A stretch of 64,000 bases of DNA, taken from NCBI GenBank assembly GCA_001414485.1, contig LLEY01000009.1, positions 372,001-436,000 on the forward strand, written 5' to 3'. Shown here in pieces: positions 23,488 to 35,480 of the stretch (the stretch's first letter is position 1; every line of letters starts with the position of its first letter). A program made the position numbers and the translations under genes. Below the pieces are notes generated by a model. That model saw only the letters and a list, made by a program, of their open reading frames with translations. It was not told the DNA's origin and searched no databases. The stretch comes from Calycina herbarum. Taxonomy: Eukaryota > Ascomycota > Leotiomycetes > Helotiales > Pezizellaceae.

Positions 23488-24899
23488 CTATTCCATGGTC
23501 ATCGGCATGACCAAACCTGGGAGTTCCTTGATCCCTATCATGTTGTTAGAATATTTCATTCGAGTTTTCAGGAATAAGTCAACTTACAGCCATCACGATC
23601 CTCAACAACTGCTGGTGCAACGGAGCACTTCTTCGCAGTATCGACGGTCTGTGTCTTGAGACTTGCGCATGCAGCACCCATGCAGTTCTGGGTATCCATT
23701 GCCTTTTGAAGAGCATTGTCCTTCCATCCAAAAACGTAATCAGCATGTTGACCATAGCCAGTTGGGTCTCCGGTGCTGAGAACGAATGGCTGGCTTCCGT
23801 CTGTAGGCCAATCGTTCTTGTCGTTGAACTTTGTGGTATCCCAAACGACCTCGTACATTAATTGTGGAATTCTGACTGGGTGAGTTGTTGGGCAGTCACC
23901 TCCAAGACTGAGGAAGTTGGCTGGACCAGTCGTTGGGTAAGCAATGTGATCTTGATGATTTGGGCTGTCGAGATCCTTTCCATTCCAGCACCTTGTTGTT
24001 TGTTAGTACTATGGTATGGCAAATGAAACAGAAGGAAAAAACTTACGTTGGGAAATGGATGTTGGAGCGGATACCACCTAGACATGGCTTGGGAGGTAAA
24101 GACTCGGTATCAATCCTTGTTTATCATTAGCTGTGAAAGTCTTAGATGCTGGAAGAGGGGACAAACTTGGCATCTTGACAAGGAGCGGAAGTATCTCCTC
24201 CAAAGTTTGGACCAGTGTAGCAACGGAAGCAGTTTTGTCTCTTCAATGTAGTATCTTTTCTTGAACGAGACATTGGGTCACCCACGAGCATACGGAATCC
24301 TGGTTTGAAAGCAGTGATGCTACCTGGCTTAGCCGAAACGTAATAAACTAGGACACCATCTTTCATTGTGTTGCTGAATTTATCGTTGAATTGCAACCTG
24401 GAAAGGAGGTCAGCAGCTATACTTTGAATGAAGGGTGGAGGATGGTGGATGAAGTGAAAGCTGATGATAGCCTAGGAACGCCCCAAGATCATCATGCCAT
24501 CATTCCTTGAAATCCCCCAAAGGTAAAATGAAAACCCCATCAAACGTACGCAGCACCACCCTGAGGAACACGTTTATAGGTGCCGTTACGGGCCTTGAAA
24601 TATAAGTTTGCTGTCCAGTAATTCGAAAAATCGTCTGAAAACGAGCAGGTGGTACACGAGGCGGTCTTTGAAACATCGCCCGTTGTCATTGAGACGTTGA
24701 AGCCGTTTCCACCAACGATTTGGTGGACGTGAGGAGATGGGGCTTGACCAGGATTGACAAGGGGATCGATTCGGTCGATGACGAGCTGAGGGCATCCAAA
24801 CCGCAGCATGGTAGTTCCACCTTGTCGTTTGTCGTAAAGAGAGTGCTCTGGCAGAGCCTCAACGAGCGCCGTAAAGGCGAGAAGAGTTGTCAAAAGCAT
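23488..24899 (-). CDS. Secreted DUF1996 domain protein
   Basis: Five exons (24899-24550, 24397-24167, 24115-24047, 23991-23588 and 23534-23488) encode 366 residues. The N-terminus MLLTTLLAFTALVEA is a signal peptide, followed by a dibasic KR near residue 25 suggesting Kex2-type processing. The DUF1996 domain is clear: RFGCPQLVIDRIDPLVNPG, SPHVHQIVGGNGF, CTTCSFSDDFSNYWTANLYF, then NCFRCYTG, PCLGGIRSNIHFPTCWNGKD and DSPNHQDHIAYP. Paired cysteines support an extracellular disulfide-bonded fold. The function is unestablished. Homologues are secreted fungal proteins, sometimes fused to WSC domains, absent here. Splice sites were picked because they restore conserved junctions such as HFPT-CWNGKDLDSPN. 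The last short exon (IKELPGLVMP) follows a consensus GTAAGT donor; without it the frame stops at 23568. Confidence 0.83.
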
Positions 24900-27800
24900 C
24901 GTGAGGTAACGTGATATTGCAGGAATGGAATCGATACCAAGCAGAAGGGACAGCTGTTTGTGACCAGAGGGGGTTCATCCTTTTGAAGAAAAATCCAAGG
25001 GCTGATTATCCATTTGGTGGCACTTTTCCTTCAACTGCCGTCGTGCCATGATAAGTTGAAGCGACGAGTCATGGGACATTGGGTATATTGTCAATATCGA
25101 GAAAGATGTTGTAGCCAATCTCTGTGACTTGCCTCGTCGTGATGCACCCCATGAAATATTTGCCGCTTAAGCCCAAATTAACCCTTTTACCCCACAACCC
25201 AAATCAAGCACATCCCCTGCGTATAATTGGATCCGTTTATCCTTTTACCCCACAAAACACTAATCAACACTACCCATGTATATACTTCGCCGAAAGTCCA
25301 AGTTTGTGATTGCAGCTTCCTTTTCTGCTGTTGTTGGCCACTTGGTACTTTAATTTTGACCACCATCCGTTGGGCCGCAAAGTCCTGTGTCCATGTGAGT
25401 CTGAGAAGGGGAATTCGTAAAACCTGATAACAAGCATCAGTGCGGATCTTCATTGTTTTGGGAAGCGCCAGCAGCACGAAGTTTTTCATTTCTGAGAGGA
25501 AGTATCGTGAACGAAGATACTTTGTGGTTTTATATGCAAGGTGTTTAGTGCCTTTGTGTATAAGTTGGGAAGAGAATGGTTCGAGTTTGACGTAGCCCTT
25601 TACTTCTAAATTGTGTACTTTAGCAGTCTAGAATCCCAGAATATGGGGATCGATCAACAGGTGGCACGCCAAGTAACTGGTTGCTCATCCGAAAGAAGAT
25701 GGAAAATACCACAAGGGTAAATCAAGCCTTGGAATCATGCGGAGGAAAAGACTTGCCTAATTGCTAGCCAGTGATCCGATTTCCAGCTTAAAATAGAACA
25801 TTCTATCTCAGTGGTACCCCACATGTACAATGATTCAGGGACATGTTACCCGTTGGCAGGGGATATTTGAAAGTTGCCTTTGAGCCAACCAGTAGTATCA
25901 TCCTCGTAGAATGCCTTGGTTTCATTTGGCAGTTGATTGACCTTGGCTCTCAGATTTCTCCTACGCACGAAAAGTTAGTCATAGCTCAGCGTGGACGGGA
26001 GGAGGCAAGCCTGACTGTAGATAGTCCCACCGGCCAGAAGGAGTTCAAGACCAGGAGCAGAGATAATGAGGCTGGGGATGAAAAAAGTGCATTTCTATGC
26101 CAATGGTATTGCCCAAATTTTCGCTTGTTGTCGGGTACTTTTAGTAAGTGGAAAATCGAACAAATCGACCACCTGATAGACAATCCCACAGACTCTTCAT
26201 ATTCTTCGAAGTCACCGATCGGTCCTATTCCTTTCGATTTGTCGCTTTCATCATTCGCAGCGAAGCACATGACGGTCACTTTCTTCGTCTTTTTATTAGT
26301 TATGCAGCAGGACAGAAATATAAAACATTTAAAGGCAGTACAGTAGAGAAGAGCTCCAGTCATTGCACTACGTACATAAAGTAGGTGTACGCGGATTAGT
26401 GACTGAAGCTCTTGCATCTATATTGCAGAGAGAGTTGAGAGACGAGAGTTTTCGTGGTCCCGGAGAGTCAAAACCATGGGCTAGACTTTTCTGCTAAATT
26501 TGGAACGGTGTGCGCGCGTAAAATATGCTGCGACTATAATCCAAAGGTTCAAGCACACAAGACAGAAAACTCTTCCATTACGAGGCATGACTTGTTAACG
26601 GCAATCGGCATATAGGATCCATGTTACAGAAATTGTAAGCTGCAAGAAGATGCCAGAAAATACAAATCTTCTCGTCTTCTTCGATGCTCTTCTGGGCAAG
26701 AAGGCAAAGCGTCCTCTTGGACAGCCAAGCGACAATCTTCTTCATCCTCGATGTTTGTATGCACTTGCTTGTGCTTGTGTTCCAGCGTTAACATCCTGCT
26801 GGATTGTCAAGGTGCTCAACAAAGCGATGGAGGCTCCCGAGCTCACCCCCGCGATTCGTTTCCGACGGCAGGAAAGCGTATATATGGGGATGGGGAAGAG
26901 GGGGGGGTTATACTCTGAGAGGATGAAGGGTCGGTCGAGACTAGGTCAGGAGGGAAGGAGCGACTTGGCCTCCACGACCATGCCTCGACCCTCGACCTCT
27001 ACTCGCCTCGAGGGGCACACTTGTCCCTCGACCTGGATACAGATAACGGAGATGAAAAGACTTCCCGTGGCAATTGATTGCTGACGACCTTTTGATGGAT
27101 GGAGATGTTGATTAGCAACTCGTGCGGGGAAAAATAATCACCAAATCATGTGACATATTCCCAGCCCCCAATTGTTAAACAATAGCAGTAACACAACCTC
27201 TGCGCGACCTTCTTCGCAGCTCCGCTATACTTTACGGATGTTTCAAGGACGATCCCTTGCCCTTCTTCGACCGACTGCACCTCCTTCCATCATTAAATCC
27301 CATACAATTGGTTCCAGGTCCCATCATTGGGTCCTGGGTATCAACAATTGGGTGGCAGACATGAGGGGACATGTCAAAACATAACGGGGATTTCTCACTT
27401 GGCAGTGAGACGGGGCATATCAAGCTATCGACAAAAATGTCGGAATATCTTTCTACTCCGAGGTCAAGGGTGAGTTACTCAACAAGAGATTCGTATCTTG
27501 ATAGCTAGTTGTTGAACTAGAGTAAGGTACCCGTTGCGCATCCATGTTTCCCCCCTAATATTGGCCATTCCGTTCCTTGGTATTCCAACAGAGTTTGTTT
27601 CTATTTCAGTACGGTTGCATTCGTAGCATCTTCAACGTGAGTCACAACATGGCTCCAAAAGTTGTATTTCCAATGCAAAATGCCAATTAAAAGATCAGTG
27701 AGTCAGAGCAGGTCTCCTGCACCTATGGGGGCGAGACTGAGGGCTATGGTCTAACAACCAGTTCGGCATACCTACCATTTTTCATCGGATTTGTAAACCA

Positions 27801-28071
27801 AGATATTGTTATACGCTTGGAATCACCACGACCTATCATTTCCACAGTAAGCCTTGGTTGGACTGGATGCTGGTGATCGTACAATCTTATATGCATTCAT
27901 TAGTAATACAGATAGATAGCGCATAACCCCGCACGCCAAATTTCACCTCAGTGAACAACCAGCTTACTGGCAACAGTTGCACATAAAGACTCCACAGCCG
28001 TGCATCTTTCGGACCTTTACCAGCACACTGCCGTCATAATTTTACTTCCCTGATATCGAGCACCCTCAACG
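24900..28071. other. Long intergenic region, no supported gene
   Basis: Over 3.1 kb I find no recognisable gene. Open frames of 140-170 codons occur on both strands (25843-26346 plus, 25986-26417 minus, 26650-27084 plus), but they overlap one another, lack family resemblance and have no consistent coding bias. The first few hundred bases are the DUF1996 gene's promoter and the last few hundred the promoter of the hydrolase. A purine-rich simple stretch lies at about 26880-26960. Confidence 0.4.
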
Positions 28072-29322
28072 ATGGCATTAAGTCAATTCTCCCCCGGTAC
28101 TGGAAAAGTCCTCGAGACTTTGGACGGTACTAAGTACGCATATATATGCTCCAAGGCTGTATCAACAAAGCCAACCTTTTTACTTCTTCATGGATTTCCG
28201 AGTTCCAGCTACGACTGGCGTTTTCAAATAAAACCCCTCTCAGATCTGGGATACGGTGTCATTGCTCCTGATTTGCTTGGGTATGGCGATACCGATAAAC
28301 CAACAGATCTGGAACGATACAAACTCAAGAAAATGAGTGCCGATGTCGTGCAAATTTTAGATAAAGAGTCTTTGGAGACTGTCATTGCGGTGGGCCATGA
28401 TTGGTAAGTACTGCACTTCAGTACTTTTCTTCCGAGACTCATTGAACGAAAGCTGACTTTGGATTCTAAGGGGTTGTGGTATCTTATCCCGCCTTGCTAA
28501 TTACTATCCGGAAAGGTTTTCTGGGTTTGTGTTTGCTTCGGTTACATACATGGAGCCAGGCCCAACCGATCTGGGTATTTAAAAATGCCACCCACTTGCC
28601 ATAAATCTTTCTAATTGATTGCTGTTCAGATGCTATGAATGCTATGGCAGAGCAGGCTTTTGGATATCCAACTTTTGGGTACTGGTATTTCTTCAACGAA
28701 GATGGAGCTGCTGAAATCTGCGAAAAAAATGTATGGTATAACTGTGTCCTACATTGACCCATAAATGACATCTAACGCATTACAATAGAACGCTTCATTC
28801 ACATCCCTCGTCTATCCTCAGACCCCAGAGCTATGGAAAACCTCTCTGGGTCCGCGAGGGGCTGCCAAAGCTTGGGTAACATCAAACACCATGAAACCAT
28901 TGCCAGAATGGTTTTCCGAGTCTGAAGCAGCTCATCACAATGAAATATTCGCCAAGGGAGGATACACTGGGCCACTCAATTGGTATGTTTGACGCTCCGG
29001 ATGGCATATTTCTCGTATTAATGAAGTCAATTTCAGGTACAAGGCAACCATACGTGGACTCAATATTGAGGATGAAGCACAAATTCCAGATGATAGAAAG
29101 TCCATCACCAGCCCTACTCTGGTCGTTGTCTCCGACGAAGACGCTGTCACTCGCGCTGAAGTGGCGGAGCAACTCTCACCTATCCACCTACGTAACTTTG
29201 CCATCAAGAAGCTTGTTGGATGTGGTCATTGGATTCCACTGGAAAAGAAAGATGAATTTCTTGAACTTTTGACTAAGTTTGCAGCAGTCATTGAAGGAAA
29301 TGGTCAATTGAGTGAGATTTAG
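28072..29322 (+). CDS. Epoxide hydrolase-like alpha/beta hydrolase
   Basis: Five exons (28072-28403, 28471-28574, 28630-28730, 28789-28982 and 29037-29322) give 338 residues, the usual size of soluble epoxide hydrolases. These open epoxides to diols through a covalent ester. Visible are the oxyanion motif LLHGFPSSSYDWR (about residues 38-50), PDLLGYGDTDKP, the nucleophile motif VGHDWG with Asp110, cap-domain segments including FGYWYFF (a candidate lid tyrosine), the acid region VVVSDEDAV (Asp277 or Asp279) and GCGHWIPLEKK with the catalytic His at about 308. The complete triad argues for an active enzyme. Haloalkane dehalogenases share the fold, but the HGFP and cap pattern fit epoxide hydrolases better. 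There is no signal peptide, so it is probably cytosolic. The substrate is unknown. Confidence 0.87.
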
Positions 29323-29568
29323 TTGCGTTTGCGAGTTGGCAAGGTATTTGTCCACTCGAGCCAGAACAAATTTCTGAGAGGGTTCTGCAATAGGGTCAAA
29401 ATTTATCTTTCTTTCAATGACTAACTAGCCTCAAGTCTTTCAATTCATCCATATTTTGCACTCAAGGCCAACAGCTCTGTGTACGATTGGTAGTAGCTGT
29501 CCCATTCAGTGCCCCATACTTTACGTTCACTTTGAGCGCATTGGAATTGAATACGGAAGTAAACCCCC

Positions 29569-29814
29569 AATACTGCCAAAACTCGTTCCTAAGGTCGGGT
29601 GGAGTGCAAATAGTGGGTCTGTGGGGAACCAATTCCACCACCCAAAAGACGCCGGAAGGGTTGAAATCGAGGGTTCGACGAGACTTCAAGAAAAAGGCCC
29701 AGCGTAGGTTCTGAACGTTGGATTCTAGCCATCGAGCACTTCTCTTAACGCCAAGGTAGATCAATCCCGCTATCTGGAGTCCACCCGACGTTAGGAACGA
29801 GTTTTGACGGTATT
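29569..29814. repeat. Imperfect inverted repeat, arms about 49 bp
   Basis: The left arm (29569-29617) and right arm (29766-29814) match as reverse complements over about 49 bp with roughly ten mismatches, sharing CAAAACTCGTTCCTAA then GTCGGGTGGA. The spacer is about 150 bp. The rest of 29323-30190 holds no supported gene. A 136-codon minus-strand frame (29462-29872) spans the repeat but begins without a convincing start. Confidence 0.65.
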
Positions 29815-30189
29815 TACCTTCGTAGACATTGAACGCACTAAGAATATGCTCCCCCCCAAATTGCATTGCCAACTCATCCAGTCGACGTCGTCGCTTTCTG
29901 AAAGAGGAAACCTTCGCAAGATTGCCGCCAGGAAGACATTAAGCGAGGCAGACTGTTATATATATTTGGATCTGAAATTATGTATTTACGTACTTGCACC
30001 TTCGCCGCTGGTAATATCCTACCGCTGGGTACCTAGCTGGTATGTCATCACCGAATTGGGTGACTGAGCTTAAGACAACAGAATTTTGTGTTGGTGGATT
30101 TCACGAGATGATTGACTTGCTGCGGAGTTTATTATTATTTTGAGGAGAGCCAAGTGACAAAATGTTTCCTCGCCATGCTTGATCGATTG

Positions 30190-31499
30190 TCTTCCCTCCT
30201 CAAGCACCAGGCGGCAGCTCTCCGCGCGGGTATCATGATGACAATTTGACAACAATTGCAGTGGCGTTGAGACTTCTTGCGAAATGGGTGACGGCTAGAA
30301 GATTTTCCATTGACGATTGGTTTCTTATCACTACTCAAACATTCTGGTATACGCAGTATGGCTTGCGGACCTATGGTACGTAACCTCGCGATAATCCCAT
30401 GGTTTTCCGTGTGATTTTTAAGATGCTCGTACTCAGGTTTCACATAGGCATACTCCAAGGAAGGATAGCCACCAGCTTAACAGATCCTCTTTTTATTACA
30501 TATTCGAAGGTAAATTTTCGACACTATTATGACATGTGGTTGTTCTAACTCTCACTAGTACATATACATATACGGAGAGTTCTACTTTCCAACCGTCCTT
30601 GCGACAAATCTCTCGATCTTGCTATTCTACAATAACATTTTCAATGTCAACAAAACCTTTCAGAAACTCCCGAAAGGATTGATTATACTAAAAGCATTAT
30701 GGTTCATCCCGGCTTTGCTCGTAGAAACATTCATATGCACACCAATCGAAACGCGATGAACAAGTCTAGTGGAGAATATCGGGAAGTGTCTTTACTATAG
30801 CACATTTTTAGCAATTATTATGTCGCTGGAGCTTTTGATTGATGTCCTAATTCTCGCCTTACCCATCACTGAGGTTATGAAATTGATGTTATCATGGGAG
30901 AAGAAATTAATGTAGGCTTTCATCTTTTCGCTTGGTGGATTGTAAGTAGCACACTTCTCTTGGATCTGCTAGACATGCACTTTACTAATGATCTTGAAGC
31001 GTGATCGTGACTGGAATCATTAGCATCAAATTGAGTGTTGTGGCTGGAGAGCAAACTAGTAAGTTACTTTCATTTCTCCTTCCGTCTCCATAAGGGGGTT
31101 GTGATTGGAACCTCACTCTACATTCTTTCCACTGACTATCCCCTAGTTGACTTCATCCGTGATATAATTTGGTTAAACGTTCACCTTGGATGTGCAATAA
31201 TCTGCGCCTGTCTCCCCACATACCGTCCTATATTTGTTATGAGCTCTAAGGCTTTCTCGAACAGCTTCCAGAAATACTACAGCTCCGGGTCTGGAAAGGA
31301 TTCGGGCTCAGGCTCTGGTAGAACCACCTCAAACTCTCGTACTGGAAAATTGGACAAAGAACAATCGAGTTTATTTTCTCCCAGGCTGAGGAATGACGAG
31401 AATTATACTCAATCTGGCGGAGAGCATATGAACCTGGTCGAAATAAACGCGGGTCCAACGCGTGGTATGGATTCCAGTGGAGATCCCATTTTATTTTGA
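30190..31499 (+). pseudogene. Broken rhodopsin-like (PTH11-type) membrane protein gene
   Basis: This is the same family as the gene at the left edge, on the opposite strand. Conserved segments appear in order: VALRLLAKWVTARRFSIDDW, a loop and segment joined by GTACGT...CAG and GTAAAT...TAG introns, YIYGEFYFPTVLATNLSILL, NIGKCLYYSTFLAIIMSLEL, KKLM then AFIFSLGG, VIVTGIISIKL, and finally AIICACLPTYRPIF with a Ser/Gly-rich tail to 31499. Two in-frame stops interrupt the third exon: TGA at 30757-30759, where the family often has Trp, and TAG at 30913-30915. Both can be explained by G-to-A or C-to-T transitions, as RIP would make. No ATG in frame fits the N-terminus, so the start is approximate. 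The locus is probably inactive; sequencing error is the alternative. Confidence 0.68.
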
Positions 31500-32048
31500 A
31501 ACCCAAGCAAGAAATACTCAACGTACGGATAATATTGTTTAATGATCGGGTTAAAATCAGGGAAGAATTGAGCTTGCTAATTCGATTTTGGGTGGTGTTT
31601 GCTACTTCATTGACGGGAAGGGGAAACAAAAACACATCTAGGGAACGAACATTTAATTGTGACTACAAGGTGGTCATGGCAAGTTGAACATTTCGTTCGA
31701 GGCCTTGGAAGCTCGATTCATTTCAATTACCACAAACACATTTCTTAGCCTTGGTTATAAAAAAAGCCACTTGTGTATCCTAGTAAAAGTTCTTTGTGCC
31801 TTGAGCCCAAAATTTAAAACTTATTGGGCTGTTCCCCTCTCAGCACCTTTGTTCTCTCCGTGTGAGACAAGCCAGAACCAAGTCAAGCCACGAGCTGTCC
31901 TCACCCAGACAGCTGAAACGAGTCAGGTCATCATGATTCATGGCCAGTCTCATCGGTCATCTCAAATTTTTCTCTCCAACCCATAACCCCAATATGACCC
32001 CAAACTGGATTCCACACAAAAGTCCCACTAACCGAAACCGGCGGACAA
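31500..32048. other. Intergenic, nothing recognised
   Basis: No gene, repeat or RIP signature is evident in this 0.55-kb stretch between two probably broken genes. Confidence 0.35.
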
Positions 32049-32608
32049 GTATCCAAATGAACGACCTCACCTGCTCATATTGTAAGTCTTCTCTCATCAA
32101 ATTCCTTCCTGGACATTACCATAAGCTTGGATGTCCACAGGAAAGCCCTGTTAGCAGGAAAAGACGCTGAGGTTCACAAGGAAGCTCTAGATCGGTTAAA
32201 GCAGCCAGAAGTGGTCAAGTTCTTACAAGAAGGTCGTCCACAAAAACCACTTACCCCTTCTAAATACGAACCCCTAAAAGAGGATTACACTGCCCAGATT
32301 ACTGCGCCCATGTTCAACGATAAGGCACTCTTGGTGGAGGAAACTTCTGGTGAACCACTATTCAATTGTCCCGGACCAGTTCTTTTCCTCCAGCTCCAAA
32401 AGATCACTTGAGAAGAATGGAAGTAGATCTTGAGAGTGGCAAGCACGAGTCAGTTCTTGATGTTTCAATTACTCCTGAGCATGACGCTGAAATTGAATAC
32501 TTTGCCCAGGAGTGGTCTAGAGGCGAAGGGAGGGAGGTCACTGGTATCCATAAGATATTGAAAAACGACCAGACACTTTACCCCCCTAAGCCTGATGAAT
32601 ATTTCTAG
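32049..32608 (+). pseudogene. Probable frameshifted unknown gene
   Basis: A coding-like segment reads KALLAGKDAEVHKEALDRLK through EETSGEPLFNCPG to about 32366, then the same style of protein continues in another frame as RTSSFPPAPKDHLRRMEV to TLYPPKPDEYF and a stop at 32608. The two frames meet within a few bases, so a one-base indel is the simplest explanation. Upstream, a GTAAGT...CCACAG intron (about 32081-32141) is likely, but the ATG at 32058 does not give the correct phase across it, another sign of damage or of a missing first exon. I do not recognise a family. The protein is charged and soluble-looking. Confidence 0.42.
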
Positions 32609-33336
32609 AGAATAAGCACTGGGAAAGTGAGCTCAAGGAGGAGAGTCCCAGCGACTAATGATACAATACTAAATCCCAGTAATCACATTCAAAATCCTAT
32701 CTGTCATTTGGGAGCAAACTAGTAATGAAAACCAATGTATGTGAGGTTATTGTGATTGAAATATCAATTGTGACTCTGGTCATTCACCCGCAAACTAAGA
32801 AAACTAGCATACCAAATTAAAGAAGAAATAGTATGTATTATAGTGATTCGTAATTATTGTAGGAGTTTACTGTTGAGTGAATTTCGACCAACCACAATCA
32901 AACGAGCTAGAACTCCTGTAGCCAAATCCATCTGACTGCTGCGGTGACACTAATCAAATTTTGACTTAGCGTACTATCCAAATTGCTCGCCCTTGTTCTA
33001 TTCATCCATATAAAGAATTCTTTGAAAGGAAAAGGAAACAGCTCAGCACTCCTTTATTGGACATCAGCCACAGAGGGAATATTGTTCAACAATACTATTA
33101 TCGCCTTTTGTTTGATTGAAGAATGAAAGCAAACACGAATTGAATAAGCAAAGTGACTCCTAAACAGCGAGTTGCTTGATTTGAATAATCCATGAACAGC
33201 TTCATTTATCTTTTAAATATAGAGGTCGATGAGCCTCTGTGCAAAACCGCAACTCAATACAACAACAACAACCTCACTCCACAACTTCAAACCACATTCA
33301 TACATCATTACAACCCCCAAACCCCCAAACTTCAGA
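32609..33336. other. Intergenic, promoter and leader of the next gene
   Basis: No gene is supported. The last 100 bases are a CAA/CAC-rich leader typical of highly expressed fungal mRNAs, ending at the ATG at 33337. Confidence 0.4.
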
Positions 33337-33876
33337 ATGAGTTCAACCCAATTCGCTGTTTTGACTACCACTCCTACTACTACCATGGAGCAAACCCAGA
33401 CTTCAACTGCTACTGAGCCCAAGCCAGCTCCTAAGCCCACGCCCAAGACCAAAGCTTTCAAAGCTAAGGCAAAAGCAAAGGCGAAAGATGAGGCCAAAGC
33501 CAGAAAGTGGGTAGACCACCTGCACCAATTGAGCCAGACCATAGACCCGGTTTCTGAGGCTTGGTTCAAGAGTGATCCGGCACAAGAAGACTGGCAAAGT
33601 TCTGCTTGGGACAACTTCTTCAAGCAGAACCCCGGGATTGAACGGCACACTCAGGCCTGGCTCCGAGAGGGCCCCTGTTTGTGGGAATATCTCGCTCCCA
33701 AGAAGAGCCGAAAAGGTCGAAAGGCCCGCCGCGGTGCTCCAAAGCCAAAGTTCGGCTTCCCGGAAGCTGAATTCCCTCTTCCACTTGGTGCTACTGCTGT
33801 CTCCACAGAAACGGCTACCTGGGTGACCGAAGATAAGGAAGAGGCGCTCGACTGGGCGGAAGAGATGATGGAGTGA
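33337..33876 (+). CDS. Hypothetical Lys/Ala-rich protein, 179 aa
   Basis: One open frame starts MSSTQFAVL. The frame is open 36 codons further upstream, but that part reads as a Thr/Pro/Asn-rich leader. I do not recognise a family. The N-terminal third is Thr/Pro-rich, followed by the KAKAKAKAKDEAKARK helix-like basic tract, then a Trp-rich section (WVDHLHQL, AWFKSDPAQEDW, AWDNFFKQ, AWLREGPCLWEYL), a basic KKSRKGRKARRG patch and an acidic end (EDKEEALDWAEEMME). The regular Trp spacing suggests a small helical domain. The basic patches could bind nucleic acid or direct nuclear import. Confidence 0.6.
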   Translation: MSSTQFAVLTTTPTTTMEQTQTSTATEPKPAPKPTPKTKAFKAKAKAKAKDEAKARKWVDHLHQLSQTIDPVSEAWFKSDPAQEDWQSSAWDNFFKQNPGIERHTQAWLREGPCLWEYLAPKKSRKGRKARRGAPKPKFGFPEAEFPLPLGATAVSTETATWVTEDKEEALDWAEEMME

Positions 33877-34740
33877 CCGCTTAGATGAGTAAGAGTTGCT
33901 CCACAAAGGAGAATGCCGAGATCGGTAAGTGATTCAAGTAATCACTTGCGGGTTTGGTATCCTTGAGGAAGCTTATCTGAGCAATGGAATGGTTCTTGAT
34001 GAACCATTCTACCCCCAGGGCTAGTTCTTATTAACCCACCCCCCTTAATAATAAAACTTTTAATTTTTGATTAACAAAACTAAGCCTCCTAACATGAACC
34101 CCGTGATGCTAAATACCAATAATAGAAACTGACGTCAGGGCTCTATCAATATTTGCGCACAGCCAAGAATACTCCTTTGCAGAAGGGGAGAGAGTTCTCA
34201 AAATCTCGAAATCACAATAGGACCCGTAAAGCGCATAAGACTGCTCAAGACCGACTAGTCAAGTCTAATGCTACTGTGAACCATAGTTGCACTTAATTCT
34301 GTGATCCATCTTCCCTAAATAGATCTTGAAATAAGTGATAGTTGATTATTGGCATTAGCATTGGCATGTAATATTCTTGGATTGAAGCAATTCCAAGACT
34401 CAGACTCGTACTCTTTTTTGTTAGAAGAAAGTATGAAGGGGGGCGCTGATGTGACAGACCTTCGCCTAAAACAAACTGCGAACAGTTTAAGACAACATAA
34501 TTAAACAAAGAACAAAAGTTTACAGAAATAAAGTCTGAAAGAACGGAATATGTTCTACTCTCAACAGCTTATTTCTTCCCAAAAAGCTTTCACCAAAAAC
34601 ACGACCGATTCAAGGATCAATTTCTCTGTGAACAAGCCCAAAGTTGGCTCAAAAATAAGAACTGAAATAAGAGTAGTAAAAATACACACCGTTCTTCAAC
34701 TTAATTCATTCACTTGATAGACGTGAAATATACTACCAAC
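33877..34740. other. Intergenic, nothing recognised
   Basis: There is no supported gene in 0.86 kb. A short CA-rich leader-like stretch precedes the ATG at 34741. Confidence 0.35.
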
Positions 34741-35085
34741 ATGCCTGATTCATTCCGCAAGTTAGCTTCTTCACTCACCAGAATCCTTGGTCTGAGACGA
34801 AGAACAGGCAAAGAGACTGAAGTTGATTCAGCAAACGTTAACTTACCAGAAGGCACTGACTCGACTCACGTCCCTTACACCATTACCTGCCTTTCTGCTA
34901 CTCTAGAACCCGAAGGTGTAGATTCCACTCCACAAAATGGAACCAAAATCTGCGATGTCTACCTTCACCGGACAGCATCTGGAAATCTCCCCACAGAGGA
35001 AGATCTGGCTATCCTTTCGAGAATGCTCAACGATCCCATTAGAGGCCGTAGTAGCGCGGAATATGTAGTTCATCGTGAAGAATAA
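34741..35085 (+). CDS. Small hypothetical protein, 114 aa
   Basis: A single frame begins MPDSFRKLASSLTRILGLRRR. The ATG at 34741 has a good context (CAACATGCC). Nine upstream codons are open but start in a poorer context. I recognise no family. The N-terminal 20 residues could form a basic amphipathic helix. The remainder is polar (EVDSANVNLPEG) with a more structured C-terminal half, DVYLHRTASGNLPTEEDLAILSRML. The gene may be lineage-specific. Confidence 0.45.
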   Translation: MPDSFRKLASSLTRILGLRRRTGKETEVDSANVNLPEGTDSTHVPYTITCLSATLEPEGVDSTPQNGTKICDVYLHRTASGNLPTEEDLAILSRMLNDPIRGRSSAEYVVHREE

Positions 35086-35480
35086 GCAGAACGGTTCCAT
35101 AAGAGAACGAATATTATGAAACTGGAAAGCCTTTCGTCCTATGATGTAAAAGGTTCGTCTTATAATGGCTAAAAACTCGTCTCACGATGGGGGGGGGCTG
35201 TCTTGTTAAATGATCTACACTGGGTACTTCATCTTTTTCTTCAAATTATTCTAAACCTTTAGGTCGCTATTAAAAAATAAAATACATTACGAATAAGAAC
35301 AAATGACTTCTCCTTCCTCTTTTAACATTATCGTCGTAAATACCTCTAAGATTCTTGAAGCTTTTAACTTTCAAGAAGAATTGTACACGTCGGATGTTTA
35401 ATGTCCCCACTAATATTATAATCAAATCAAAACTAAACAAATAATTTGCCTGGAATACCGCTGATATAAAGTACAAAAAC

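Noticed and set aside
25843..27084. Three open frames of 140-170 codons in the long intergenic region
   Set aside because: They overlap on opposite strands and have no coding bias or recognisable domain.
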